In this document: positions 21,919-30,366 of the stretch, piece by piece
Numbering within the stretch: position 1 is the stretch's first letter
How the letters are laid out: every line of letters starts with the position of its first letter
From: Candidatus Methylomirabilota bacterium
GTDB lineage: Bacteria; Methylomirabilota; Methylomirabilia; Methylomirabilales; CSP1-5
DNA: 40,919 bases
NCBI GenBank assembly: GCA_027293415.1
Contig: JAPUFX010000075.1
Span: forward strand, 1-40,919
Direction of reading: 5' to 3'
Made by a program: the position numbers and the translations under genes
Notes under the pieces: model-generated
The model's database searches: none
What the model was told of the DNA's origin: nothing
The model's input: only the letters and a program-made list of their open reading frames with translations

Positions 21919-23820
21919 TCAGCGGATCTTGGAGCCGGGGGGGATATCCCTGTCCGGGCTAAGCAGCACGATGCGCCCCTCGGCATCTTCGGCGGCTAGG
22001 ACCATCCCCCGCGATTCAACCCCCATGAGCTTCGCCGGTGCGAGGTTGGCCACGACAGCCACCTTTTTGCCAATCAGCGCGTCTGCATTGTACTGCCCCT
22101 GTAGTCCCGCAACCAGGGTTCGGTCTTCGGTACCGACGCGGACGGTGAGCTTGAGGAGATTTTTCGAACCCGCGATCGGCTCGACAATCAAGATCTCACC
22201 CACCCTCAGGTCAAGTCGCTGAAACTCCGCGAGGCTGATCTCGGACATGGCAGGCTGGTCCTCCTCCTGGCCACGGATGGCCGCAAAACCTCCTTCGATG
22301 CGAGGAAAGAGAGGCGGTCCCTTCCGGATCTTTCCGGAGGTAGGACCCTCTCCCCACGCGGCTTGCTCGATCCGGGACTGCTCAACATGTGCGTCAATAC
22401 CTAATTGTTCGGTGATGGCCTGGCCGGTGTCGGGAAGGAAGGGGGAAAGCAAGAGACCCAGGATCCGCAGGATCTCCCAGGCATGGTAGAGAACCCGCTC
22501 GAGAGCTTGGGTATCCTTTTTGCTGAGCTCCCAGGGCTTGCTAGTATCGATATATTTGTTCGCCGCGCTGACTAGTTCCCAGAGGGATTCGAGGGCACGG
22601 TTGAATGCCAGGTCATCCACGGCTCTCGAGAGGGACGCACGAATCGCTTCGGCGATATGCACAAGTCCTTGATCGTCCGGGCTATCAGGGTTCGAACGCT
22701 GGGGGATCCTGCCCCCCAGGTACTTTTCGATCATCGTCAGGACCCGGCTGACCAAGTTGCCCAGGTCGTTGGCCAGACCAGAATTCAATCGGCTGATTAG
22801 GGCTTCTTCACTGAAGCTCGCATCGAGCCCAAAGACCATCTCCCTGAGGAGGAAATAGCGCAGGGTGTCTCGGCCGTATTTTTGTGTCAGGTCCAGGGGG
22901 CGAATCACATTTCCCAGACTCTTGGACATCTTTCCCCATTCCACCTTCCAGTATCCGTGCACGTGCAGATGGCGGTAGAGGGGGATCTCGGCAGCCCAGA
23001 GCATGGTGGGCCAGTAAATCCCGTGGGGTTTTACGATGTCCTTGGCGATCAGGTGATTCGCCGCGGGCCAGAAGGTGCTCGAGTCTTCACTGTCAGGATA
23101 GCCCAGGCCGCTCAGGTAGTTGATCAGGGCATCGAACCAGACGTAGGTGACGTAGTTCGCATCGAAGGGGAGCGGAATCCCCCAGGAGAGTCGGCTGACC
23201 GGCCGCGAAATGCAGAGGTCTTCTAACGGGTCCCGGAGAAAGGCCAGCACCTCGTTTCGGTACCGCTCGGGGCGGATGAAGTCAGGTTTTTCCTCCAGGT
23301 GCTTGACCAGCCGTCCCTGGTATTTACTCATGCGGAAAAAGTAGTTCTGCTCCTTAATGAAGGTGGGCTCGACCTGATGATCGGGGCACTTGCCATCCTC
23401 CAGCTCTCGTTCGGTATAAAAGCGCTCACAGCCAAAGCAATACTTCCCGCCGTATTCGCCGAGGTAGATATCCCCTCGGTCGTAGATCCGTTGCAGGAGA
23501 TACTGAACGAGGCGCCGGTGGGGCGGGTCGGTGGTTCGGATGAAGGCGTTGTGCGTGATGTTGAGGGCTTGCCAGGTGTCGCGGAAAACGGCGCTGATCC
23601 GGTCAGCGTATGCTTTCGGGGCCTCGCCGGCCTTGGCCGCCGCCTGAGCAATCTTGTTCCCGTGCTCATCAGTGCCGGTGAGAAAGAAGACACGATGACC
23701 GGTGAATCGCTTGAAACGGGCCAGGGTATCTGCCAGGATGGTGGTGTAGGCGTGGCCGAGGTGGGGAACGTCGTTTACGTAATAGATTGGGGTGGTGACG
23801 TAGAAGGTCCGTTCACTCAT
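21919..23820 (-). CDS. metG: Methionyl-tRNA synthetase
   Basis: A 633-residue class I synthetase that charges tRNA-Met. The HIGH-type motif is HLGHAYTT, the zinc knuckle is CFGCERFYTERELEDGKCP, and the KMSKS motif is KMSKSLGNV. A C-terminal EMAP/Trbp111-type tRNA-binding domain (FQRLDLRVGEI ... LVAGLQ ... NLAPAKLMGVESRGMVLAA) occupies the last ~105 residues. The start at ATG 23820 (MSERTFYVTTPIYYVND) overlaps the stop of the ricT-like gene by four bases; the frame is open further upstream but lies inside that gene. It is the last gene of a leftward operon beginning at selA. Confidence 0.96.
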   Translation of the reverse strand: MSERTFYVTTPIYYVNDVPHLGHAYTTILADTLARFKRFTGHRVFFLTGTDEHGNKIAQAAAKAGEAPKAYADRISAVFRDTWQALNITHNAFIRTTDPPHRRLVQYLLQRIYDRGDIYLGEYGGKYCFGCERFYTERELEDGKCPDHQVEPTFIKEQNYFFRMSKYQGRLVKHLEEKPDFIRPERYRNEVLAFLRDPLEDLCISRPVSRLSWGIPLPFDANYVTYVWFDALINYLSGLGYPDSEDSSTFWPAANHLIAKDIVKPHGIYWPTMLWAAEIPLYRHLHVHGYWKVEWGKMSKSLGNVIRPLDLTQKYGRDTLRYFLLREMVFGLDASFSEEALISRLNSGLANDLGNLVSRVLTMIEKYLGGRIPQRSNPDSPDDQGLVHIAEAIRASLSRAVDDLAFNRALESLWELVSAANKYIDTSKPWELSKKDTQALERVLYHAWEILRILGLLLSPFLPDTGQAITEQLGIDAHVEQSRIEQAAWGEGPTSGKIRKGPPLFPRIEGGFAAIRGQEEDQPAMSEISLAEFQRLDLRVGEILIVEPIAGSKNLLKLTVRVGTEDRTLVAGLQGQYNADALIGKKVAVVANLAPAKLMGVESRGMVLAAEDAEGRIVLLSPDRDIPPGSKIR

Positions 23821-24764
23821 TGCTCCCCGAACCCTGACATCTCCCCGCTCTCCCCATGGGTCGTTGCGTTGGCCCGACAACGGCCGTTGCCGCATCCATC
23901 CCCGCCACAACCGCCGTTGCCACATTTGTTGCACTGGTGGCCGCCCCCCCGCTCATGGTATCTGGCGGTTGCAATCTGCATGATCTCTTCCAAGGTGACG
24001 CGGAGCGACACCCCCGCGTCGAGTTGGACCGTTACCGCCTCGGCCAGGATGTCTTGCGCTTGCACGGTGCCTGGTCCCTGAGGAGTATCTACCGGCTGGC
24101 CCACCTTGGGCAGATGCCGTACCAGTTCGCTGTAGATGGGATACTCATACGCCAGACAGCACTTCAGACGACCGCAAACCCCGGTGATCTTGGTGGAGTT
24201 CAGAGAGAGCTTTTGCTCCTTGGCCATCTTCATGGTCACGGGATGGAAGCTCGGGAGCCAGCTCTTGCAGCACAACGTCCGCCCGCATGATCCGAGTCCG
24301 GCCCCGGTGATGGCCGCCTCATCCCGCACCCCGATCTGCTTCATCTCGATCTTGGCCCGGAGGCGATGGGACAGATCCCGGACCAGGTCCCGGAAGTCCA
24401 CTCGCTCCTCAGCCGTGAAGAAGACCGTGAGTTTGTTTCCGTCGCTGCTCGAGCGGACGTGCACGATCTTCATGGGGCACTGCCGTCCTGCCGCGAGGCG
24501 CACACCGAGCTGGCGTGCCTCTCCCTCTCGTGCGGTCATTCGTCGGAACCGCTCCAGGTCTTCCGGGGTCGCCAGGCGCATCACCGGCTTCAGGGGCTGT
24601 TTGAGCTTGTGGAGAGGGAAGTAGGGTACTTTCCCCACCACCTTGCCCACGCGGAGCCGCTCGGCGTACTCCACCACCACTTCGGCCCCTAGGTCCAGGG
24701 ACAGTTCGTCTGCTTTGTAAAACTGCTCTCGCTCGCGCTCGTCGATATAGACTTTGACTACCAT
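23817..24764 (-). CDS. ricT: PSP1-domain protein, RicT/YaaT-like
   Basis: A 315-residue protein with the PSP1 domain signature. GAGLGSCGRTLCCKSWLPSF and ITGVCGRLKCCLAYEYPIY carry the conserved double-cysteine motifs, and the KVYIDEREREQFYKADELSLDLGAEVVVE N terminus matches. In Bacillus, YaaT/RicT joins RicA and RicF in an Fe-S complex that affects RNA maturation and development. Its place beside holB, tmk and metG is the conserved context for this family. Oddly, it ends in a ~35-residue glycine- and cysteine-rich tail (CNKCGNGGCGGDGCGNGRC) that could bind metal. It overlaps metG and starts 11 bases after holB. Confidence 0.88.
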   Translation of the reverse strand: MVVKVYIDEREREQFYKADELSLDLGAEVVVEYAERLRVGKVVGKVPYFPLHKLKQPLKPVMRLATPEDLERFRRMTAREGEARQLGVRLAAGRQCPMKIVHVRSSSDGNKLTVFFTAEERVDFRDLVRDLSHRLRAKIEMKQIGVRDEAAITGAGLGSCGRTLCCKSWLPSFHPVTMKMAKEQKLSLNSTKITGVCGRLKCCLAYEYPIYSELVRHLPKVGQPVDTPQGPGTVQAQDILAEAVTVQLDAGVSLRVTLEEIMQIATARYHERGGGHQCNKCGNGGCGGDGCGNGRCRANATTHGESGEMSGFGEQ

Positions 24765-24775
24765 GGCAAAAGTGT

Positions 24776-25759
24776 TCAGGCTGCCTGAAGGTCCCGGAGT
24801 TTGAGAAACATCACTTCGAGGCTGAGCCGAGGGTTCGCGTATCGGCCGAGTCCATCCAGGGTTTGCTTCACCGTGTGATACATCGCCAAGAGCTGGGCGA
24901 GTGCGAGCCGTTCGCTTTGGCGTCGCAGGGCCGCTCCGCTATTTCGATAGACCAGGAGCGTCTCTCGATGTGTCACCTTGGAAACCGTGAGATCCCGACA
25001 CCAGGCGAGGAGCGCCTCCAGGAAGAGAGAGAGGGTCTCCTTCTGGCGGACGACCCGCTCTGCCAGATCGAGCACGGGGAGGATCCTGCCGGCCGGGAGG
25101 GCGACGGCCTGTTCCACCAGCCCCCGGATCTCCTGGAGGGGGCTCGTTCGAAGCTCTTGCGCGCGACCGAGGCTCCCGCTAGCCAGGCTGGCCAGAAAGT
25201 GGGACTCCGCGTCATCACACCCTTCCTCCTGAAGCCGGGCGGCAATAACATTCTCGGGCAGTGGACCAAAGCGGATCTGGCTGCAGCGGGAAGCGAGTGT
25301 GGGAAGAAGCGCCGAGACCTCAGGAGCGATGAGGACGAGTACCGCTCTTCCTGGGGGTTCCTCTAGGGTCTTCAGCAGGGCATTCTGGGCTTGCTCTGTC
25401 ATGGTTTCAGCTTGATCGAGGATGAATACGTTTCGGAGGCCCTCGTAGGGTCTGAGGGTTGCCTCCTGGTTAAGGCCGCGGACCTGATCGATTTTCAAGC
25501 TACTCCCTTCGGGGGCTAGCAGATGCACGTCCGGGTGGACTCCTTTGGCGATCTTGGTGCATGAAAGGCATCGGTCGCAGCAATCCCCCTGTACGTCTCC
25601 AAGGCAGTTCAGGGCCTTGGCGACTGTGGTCGCCGTCAGGAATCGACCGACGCCTTTCGGACCGGTGAACATGAGGGCATGCGGAATGCGACCGGTCTGA
25701 ATCGCCCGCCGCAAGAGTGAAATCGCCCACCCCTGGCCGAGGATGTCGGCGAAACCCAT
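24776..25759 (-). CDS. holB: DNA polymerase III subunit delta'
   Basis: A 327-residue clamp-loader subunit. Walker A-like GPKGVGRFLTA replaces the usual GKT, as is common in non-hydrolysing delta'. The four-cysteine zinc module is CCDRCLSCTKI. VFILDQAETMTEQAQNALLKTLEEPP and LASRCSQIRFGPL are the sensor regions of DnaX/HolB proteins. The start is ATG 25759, which overlaps the tmk stop by one base (TAATG). The frame extends upstream to 26188 but only as a shadow of tmk. It loads the beta clamp within the replicase. Confidence 0.93.
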   Translation of the reverse strand: MGFADILGQGWAISLLRRAIQTGRIPHALMFTGPKGVGRFLTATTVAKALNCLGDVQGDCCDRCLSCTKIAKGVHPDVHLLAPEGSSLKIDQVRGLNQEATLRPYEGLRNVFILDQAETMTEQAQNALLKTLEEPPGRAVLVLIAPEVSALLPTLASRCSQIRFGPLPENVIAARLQEEGCDDAESHFLASLASGSLGRAQELRTSPLQEIRGLVEQAVALPAGRILPVLDLAERVVRQKETLSLFLEALLAWCRDLTVSKVTHRETLLVYRNSGAALRRQSERLALAQLLAMYHTVKQTLDGLGRYANPRLSLEVMFLKLRDLQAA

Positions 25760-26427
25760 TATCGCCTTCCTCCCTGAACCGTCCAGCTGCCGATTAACGG
25801 CTCCACCCGCGCCCAGATCTCGGCGGCGATCGCCTCCTCCGACTGTGTCGCATCGATGATCTGGAATCGGTGTGGTTCTTCTCGGGCGAGCTGGAGATAC
25901 CCCTTCCGAACCCGGTCGTGAAACTCCAAGGCCTCTGCCTCCAGGCGATCCAGCAAGGACTCGGGAAGTGGGACCTGGCCTCGTTCCCTTACCCGGCGGA
26001 GTCCCTCGCGTGGGTCGAGGTCGAGCAGAATGGTCAGATCCGGCGTGAGGCCGCCCGTGGCCACTCGATTTATCGTCCTGATGAGCTTCAGGTCCAATCC
26101 TCGACCGTATCCTTGATAGGCGACCGTGGCATCGGCGAATCGATCGCAGACGACGATAGTCTCCGCGTTCAGGGCTGGGACGATCCACTCCCGGCAGAGC
26201 TGCGCGCGAGAGGCGAGATAGAGAAAGAGTTCGGTTTCGGCCACCATCTCCAGATTGCGCGTCGCGAGCAGAATCGACCGGATTGCGTCGCCGAGGGATG
26301 TTCCTCCGGGCTCTCGGGTCTCCGCAACCCGCTGTCCGGCTTGCCGCAACGTGGCAGACAGCCGTCGGAGCTGGGTGGTCTTTCCGGACCCTTCCACACC
26401 TTCGAAGGTGAAAAACAGCCCGCGCAT
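25759..26427 (-). CDS. tmk: Thymidylate kinase
   Basis: A 222-residue dTMP kinase. The P-loop FEGVEGSGKTTQ lies at residues 8-19, with the substrate motif TREPGGTSLGD, the DRF motif (VVCDRFADATVAYQGYGRGLD) and the LID region RVRERG. It phosphorylates dTMP to dTDP for DNA synthesis. It lies two bases after the helical repeat protein and overlaps holB by one base. All key residues are present. Confidence 0.96.
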   Translation of the reverse strand: MRGLFFTFEGVEGSGKTTQLRRLSATLRQAGQRVAETREPGGTSLGDAIRSILLATRNLEMVAETELFLYLASRAQLCREWIVPALNAETIVVCDRFADATVAYQGYGRGLDLKLIRTINRVATGGLTPDLTILLDLDPREGLRRVRERGQVPLPESLLDRLEAEALEFHDRVRKGYLQLAREEPHRFQIIDATQSEEAIAAEIWARVEPLIGSWTVQGGRR

Positions 26428-26429
26428 CC

Positions 26430-27218
26430 TTAGTGCGCCTTTGTCTTCGGGCCCTTCGATCGACTTTCCATGACCTGTTTGGCTGCCCGGGACACCGCGG
26501 CAGGGATGTTGCGATCTCTCGTGATCCCCTGGAGGTCTCGATCGGTGAGACTCGAAATGCCCAGCCCGAGCGACACGCCGACCGGGGTTTTGGGGTTATG
26601 GAGGAGACTCAAGATCGCGAGCTTGTTCGCCCGGACGCGTCTCATGTTGGCAATTGCCCGGAGGACCTGATCGGAAACATCCCGCATTTGAGCGATCATG
26701 AGGATCTCGTCATCGGTCGTCCGTGGACTGTTCACCACCTCCAAGCCAATCATCTCGTTTTGGTCCTTGATGAGGATCATGCGGGCTTCCTTATTCCCCT
26801 TCTTGGCCAGCGCCAACTTCTGCCCGACGCTCATCTCTTTGATCATCTGGAAGAGAGATTTCTTTCGCTCCCGCTCGTCCTTTGTGCTTTCGTGTAAGGT
26901 CGCGTTCACTTTCCGCCGATCCGTCTCGCTGAGGGCGGGATTCTTGAGGAGAGCATGGCCCACGACGGGATTATGGAGGAGAAAGACTCGGTCGTCCGCA
27001 AGCTCGGCCGCCAGGGAAGACGACGCCCGCTCCGCCATGAAGATCATGGCGCCCAGGGGAGTTTGGGGATTGGCCAGGAGGGGCTTCCAAACCTCCTCGT
27101 CTTCGGGAAACTGAGCCGGCAGATTCTCGAGGACCCTGGACTCGCTCTTTTCCGATTGGGCGAGGCTGATGGCCTCTTCGCGGGATACTGTAGAGGGCGT
27201 CGGATTGGAGTCGCTCAT
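26430..27218 (-). CDS. Conserved helical-repeat protein, unknown function
   Basis: A 262-residue, wholly alpha-helical, charged protein. It contains a recurring phrase N-P-x-T-P or similar at helix starts: LLANPQTPLGAMIFMAE, LLHNPVVGHALLKNPALSE, VVNSPRTTDDEILMIAQM, LLHNPKTPVGVSLGL. These resemble HEAT or leucine-rich-variant repeats of about 35-40 residues. No catalytic motif or signal peptide. From memory, similar proteins occur near replication and translation genes in deltaproteobacteria, but I cannot name the family. Its start overlaps the selA stop by four bases, and tmk follows two bases after it, so it belongs to the selA-metG operon. Confidence 0.75.
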   Translation of the reverse strand: MSDSNPTPSTVSREEAISLAQSEKSESRVLENLPAQFPEDEEVWKPLLANPQTPLGAMIFMAERASSSLAAELADDRVFLLHNPVVGHALLKNPALSETDRRKVNATLHESTKDERERKKSLFQMIKEMSVGQKLALAKKGNKEARMILIKDQNEMIGLEVVNSPRTTDDEILMIAQMRDVSDQVLRAIANMRRVRANKLAILSLLHNPKTPVGVSLGLGISSLTDRDLQGITRDRNIPAAVSRAAKQVMESRSKGPKTKAH

Positions 27219-28651
27219 AGCTCCACCGTGTTTGCAAGGATCGGGCCGACGGTCCCGATTAAAAGCCTCACCTCCTCATCCTGGACGGTCCGAAGATCGA
27301 GGAGGACCTTCTCTTCCTTGATCCGCCCCACCACGGCCGGATCTGTACGCCGCAGGGCGGCTTCGAGTCGGTGCGGGGGGTGCTGGGTCGATTGAAGCGC
27401 AACACAGTAAGTCGGGAGGCTCGCGGTGGGAAGCGCACCCCCTCCAACTTCCGACCGTTGCTCCTCCATCGTCACCCGGACTGATGGATGTGCCTGCGCT
27501 TGCAAGCCATCACGCACCCGCTCCGCCCGCTGGCGAATCTGTTCGAGGGGGCACGTGATCATCGCAAGAGTGGGAATGGTGGCGAGCCCTTTCTCCCCTT
27601 CGAGATACGCCCGGAGGGTGGCCTCGAGGGCTGCGAGCGAGAGCTTATCAATGCGGACGGCACGGGCCAGCGGGTTCTTCCGGAGGCGCTCGATCAGGGT
27701 CTTTCTCCCCACACATATTCCTGCCTGGGGTCCTCCGAGGAGTTTGTCCCCGCTGAAGGTGATCAGGTCCACACCCGTCTTCACAGCTTCTTGGACGGTT
27801 GGCTCCCCGGTGAGACCGAACGGGGTCAGATCAGTGAGGGCACCGCTCCCCATGTCCATCATTACCGGAACACCTCGCTGCCGACCTAACGTCACGAGTT
27901 CCAAGAGGGAGACCTCACTGGTGAAGCCGATGATGTGAAAGTTGCTGGGGTGGACCTTCAAGAGGAGGGCGGTCCTTTCCCCAATGGCCTCTTCGTAGTC
28001 TTTGGGGTGGGTCCGGTTGGTGGTCCCCACCTCTCGGAGGGTTCCGCCGGCTTTTCGCATCACGTCCGGGACCCGAAAGGAACCCCCGATCTCGATCAAC
28101 TCCCCCCGAGAGACGATGACCTCTCGACCTTCGGCGATTGTGTTAATGCTCAAGAGGACCGCAGCGGCGTTGTTGTTGACCGTCAGGGCCGCTTCGGTAC
28201 CGGTGAGGCGGGTGAAGAGCCCCTCCACGTGGAGCTGGCGCGAGCCCCTGGTCCCCTGCCCGAGATCGAATTCTAGGGTCGAGTAATGCTGCGCAACCTC
28301 TTGCACTCGGGCCTGGGCCTCGGGAGAAAGTGGGGCCCGGCCCAGGTTGGTATGCAGGATCACCCCGGTCGCATTGATCACGCGGCGTAAGCTTGGCCGG
28401 GCTCGGTGCAGGACCCTGAGGGATATTTCGCTGAGCAGGGTTGAGAGATCTGGCGGGGTGGTCTCTACCCCCTGACGTAGGAGGGCCAGGAGCTTCTGCC
28501 GGCATTCCTCCAGGGTCTCACGGACCGCTTCGACGACTAGCCATCGGGGATGCGCTTCAAGGATCCGCTGGACAACGGGCTCGTGGAGGACTTCGTCGAC
28601 CGAGGGAATCTGTCGAAGGAGCAGACCCGGTTGCTGCTCAGGGGTAGCCAT
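27215..28651 (-). CDS. selA: L-seryl-tRNA(Sec) selenium transferase
   Basis: A 478-residue PLP enzyme that converts Ser-tRNA(Sec) to Sec-tRNA(Sec). It begins LLRQIPSVDEVL, a typical SelA N terminus. VINATGVILHTNLGRAPL, VNNNAAAVLL, SRGELIEIGGSFRVPDVM and EVGTTNRTHPKDYEEAI are SelA-specific, and the PLP lysine is in TFSGDKLLGGPQAGICVG. I placed the start at ATG 28651 behind GAGG; upstream in-frame codons lie beyond a terminator. The stop overlaps the next gene (ATGA), coupling selA to tmk-holB-ricT-metG. Its presence shows that this organism makes selenocysteine. No selB, selD or tRNA(Sec) gene was found in the window. Confidence 0.96.
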   Translation of the reverse strand: MATPEQQPGLLLRQIPSVDEVLHEPVVQRILEAHPRWLVVEAVRETLEECRQKLLALLRQGVETTPPDLSTLLSEISLRVLHRARPSLRRVINATGVILHTNLGRAPLSPEAQARVQEVAQHYSTLEFDLGQGTRGSRQLHVEGLFTRLTGTEAALTVNNNAAAVLLSINTIAEGREVIVSRGELIEIGGSFRVPDVMRKAGGTLREVGTTNRTHPKDYEEAIGERTALLLKVHPSNFHIIGFTSEVSLLELVTLGRQRGVPVMMDMGSGALTDLTPFGLTGEPTVQEAVKTGVDLITFSGDKLLGGPQAGICVGRKTLIERLRKNPLARAVRIDKLSLAALEATLRAYLEGEKGLATIPTLAMITCPLEQIRQRAERVRDGLQAQAHPSVRVTMEEQRSEVGGGALPTASLPTYCVALQSTQHPPHRLEAALRRTDPAVVGRIKEEKVLLDLRTVQDEEVRLLIGTVGPILANTVEL

Positions 28652-28740
28652 ATACGGCCTCTTTGCAGGAAAATTGATCAGCCTTTCCATTACCATATTT
28701 TTCGGCCCCTTGCAACGCAAATTCCCGCGGGAACTGGAAA

Positions 28741-28771
28741 AACAAAAGCCACCTTCGGGTGGCTTTTGTTT
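28741..28771 (-). terminator. Rho-independent terminator between the zinc-ribbon gene and selA
   Basis: A 12-bp perfect stem (28742-28753 with 28758-28769) with a UUCG-type tetraloop (CGAA on the leftward strand) is flanked by A-rich and T-rich arms, so it can act in both directions. It ends the leftward zinc-ribbon transcript and separates it from selA, whose promoter must lie within 28652-28740. Confidence 0.85.
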
Positions 28772-28788
28772 AGGGTTGCCTCTGCCGA

Positions 28789-29091
28789 CTACGTCAATTC
28801 CCGCACCGCTCCTGCGCGCCGGACCTGGTAACAGGGACGGCAATAGACCGGCCGATCGGGCATGGGTCTGAACGGAACGGTGGTCCGTTGACCGCACTGG
28901 GAGCAGACCGTCTCGAAAACCTCCCTCTGTCCTGCGGCTAGCCCACTCCCTCTCCTCATCGATTTACAACTCTTGCATCGTTTGGGCTCGTTGGTGAACC
29001 CCTTCTGGGCGAAAAACTCCTGTTCCCCCGCGGTGAAGGCAAACTGCTTCTCACAATCTATGCATGTCAAGATCTTATCCTGAAAGGCCAT
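28789..29091 (-). CDS. Double zinc-ribbon protein
   Basis: A 100-residue protein with two four-cysteine modules. The N-terminal one (ILTCIDCEKQFAFTAGEQEFFAQKGF ... RCKSC) matches the 'probable zinc-ribbon' family zf-trcl. The C-terminal one (CSQCGQRTTVPF...VYCRPCY) is the CxxC-x17-CxxC type. Proteins of this pattern are widespread in anaerobes, with unclear function, possibly in RNA or DNA binding. It is a single gene with its own terminator. Confidence 0.82.
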   Translation of the reverse strand: MAFQDKILTCIDCEKQFAFTAGEQEFFAQKGFTNEPKRCKSCKSMRRGSGLAAGQREVFETVCSQCGQRTTVPFRPMPDRPVYCRPCYQVRRAGAVRELT

Positions 29092-29178
29092 GATTCCCTC
29101 CTCGATTTACGATCGTGCCCCTGGGAGTCGTAAGCGGCAATGCATCTTCATGGTCCCATGGTCACCTCCTTGTTCTCG

Positions 29179-30324
29179 TTAACGTGGCACCCCGACGCGG
29201 GGGAAGATGAGTTCGTGTACCCGCTTGACCTGGGCTTGGGCGTACTGCCATGCTTCCTCTTTCCGCGTCCCTTCAGTGCGGTACGGCGGATCGGTGAGGG
29301 AGGTTTCTGTGCACCCGTGGCTCCGAAATCCGGGAAGGAAAGCGGCTGGGAGTTCTGGTGGGATCTCGATCCCGGTCATGAGAGCCCAGACCGCGGTCCA
29401 GGCTCGGGGGACATTGGCGAGAGAGTACCCGCCGCCCCCCAGGGCAAGCCACCGGGGAGCAATCTGCTTCAGCAACGTGGCTGCTCGGAGGAACCCCCCC
29501 ATCGTCAAGCGGAGGTTGGACAGGGGATCGGCCCGATGGGCGTCGATCCCCAACTGGGTGACGACAATATCGGGACGAAAAGCCTCAAGGACGGAAGGAA
29601 CCGTCTCCTCGAAGGCCCAGATAAAGATCTCGTCGTCGGTCTCTGGGGCGAGGGGGACGTTGACCGAATATCCCTCCCCTTTTCCGGTCCCGATTTCCTC
29701 CGGGAATCCGGTGCCGGGGAAGAGGGTGAGGCCCGTTTCATGGATAGAGACAGTAAGAACCTGATCCGTATCATAGAAGGCGTTTTGAACCCCGTCTCCA
29801 TGGTGGGCGTCAATGTCGACGTAGGCCACTCGCAGTCCGCGGCTGGCCAGATAGCTGATCGCCACGGCGGCATCGTCGATGTAACAAAAGCCGGAGGCGC
29901 GGTTGGATGCCGCGTGGTGGAGACCTCCGGCGATATTGAACGCGCACGCGGTCTCCCCGGAGGCCAAGAGCCGGGCTGCGTGCACGGAGGCCCCGGCCGA
30001 AAGTGCTGACCACGTGTATAGACCCCGGAATATGGGGTTATCTGACGTGCCGAGGCCGAAGCGCCAGAGGTGGGGTTGGGGTAGCCCTTCATCCGCCACC
30101 CGTAGAGCCTCCAGATACTCTTTTGTATGGAAGCGGAGGAGGTCTTCTTCAGTGGCCGCCGTCACGTCTGCCAGGCGGACATGGGGAGGCTCAAAGAGGC
30201 CGTAAGCGTCGGCCAGGGCGTGGGTAAGCTTCAGGCGGCCAATCTTCATAGGGTGGGTTGGGCCGTAATCAAACTCCCCGTACTTTGGGGTGTAGAAAAA
30301 AACCGCCTGAGTCGAGCTGGTCAT
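29179..30324 (-). CDS. Histone-deacetylase-family protein, AcuC-like
   Basis: A 381-residue zinc-dependent deacetylase of the arginase/HDAC fold. It has GPTHPMKIGRL near the start, GGLHHA (active-site histidine pair), CYIDDAAVAI, VDIDAHHGDGVQ (zinc-binding Asp and His) and HETGLTLFPGTGFPEEIG. The later aspartate is in LGIDAHRADPL, and LALGGGGY carries the glycine loop. In Bacillus, AcuC deacetylates acetyl-CoA synthetase; the protein target here is unknown. It lies 42 bases after moaC. No acs or acuA gene is in view. Confidence 0.9.
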   Translation of the reverse strand: MTSSTQAVFFYTPKYGEFDYGPTHPMKIGRLKLTHALADAYGLFEPPHVRLADVTAATEEDLLRFHTKEYLEALRVADEGLPQPHLWRFGLGTSDNPIFRGLYTWSALSAGASVHAARLLASGETACAFNIAGGLHHAASNRASGFCYIDDAAVAISYLASRGLRVAYVDIDAHHGDGVQNAFYDTDQVLTVSIHETGLTLFPGTGFPEEIGTGKGEGYSVNVPLAPETDDEIFIWAFEETVPSVLEAFRPDIVVTQLGIDAHRADPLSNLRLTMGGFLRAATLLKQIAPRWLALGGGGYSLANVPRAWTAVWALMTGIEIPPELPAAFLPGFRSHGCTETSLTDPPYRTEGTRKEEAWQYAQAQVKRVHELIFPRVGVPR

Positions 30325-30366
30325 CTCGTGGTGCCTTTGGGGATGGGGCTTCTCGGTGAGAAGATG

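Noticed and set aside
25760-26188. N-terminal extension of the delta' protein
   Set aside because: It is the shadow frame of tmk and is P/R/G-rich; the true start overlaps the tmk stop at 25759.
28652-28897. N-terminal extension of SelA by about 82 residues
   Set aside because: The extension crosses a strong rho-independent terminator and has no SelA similarity; the ATG at 28651 has a ribosome site and a typical SelA start.
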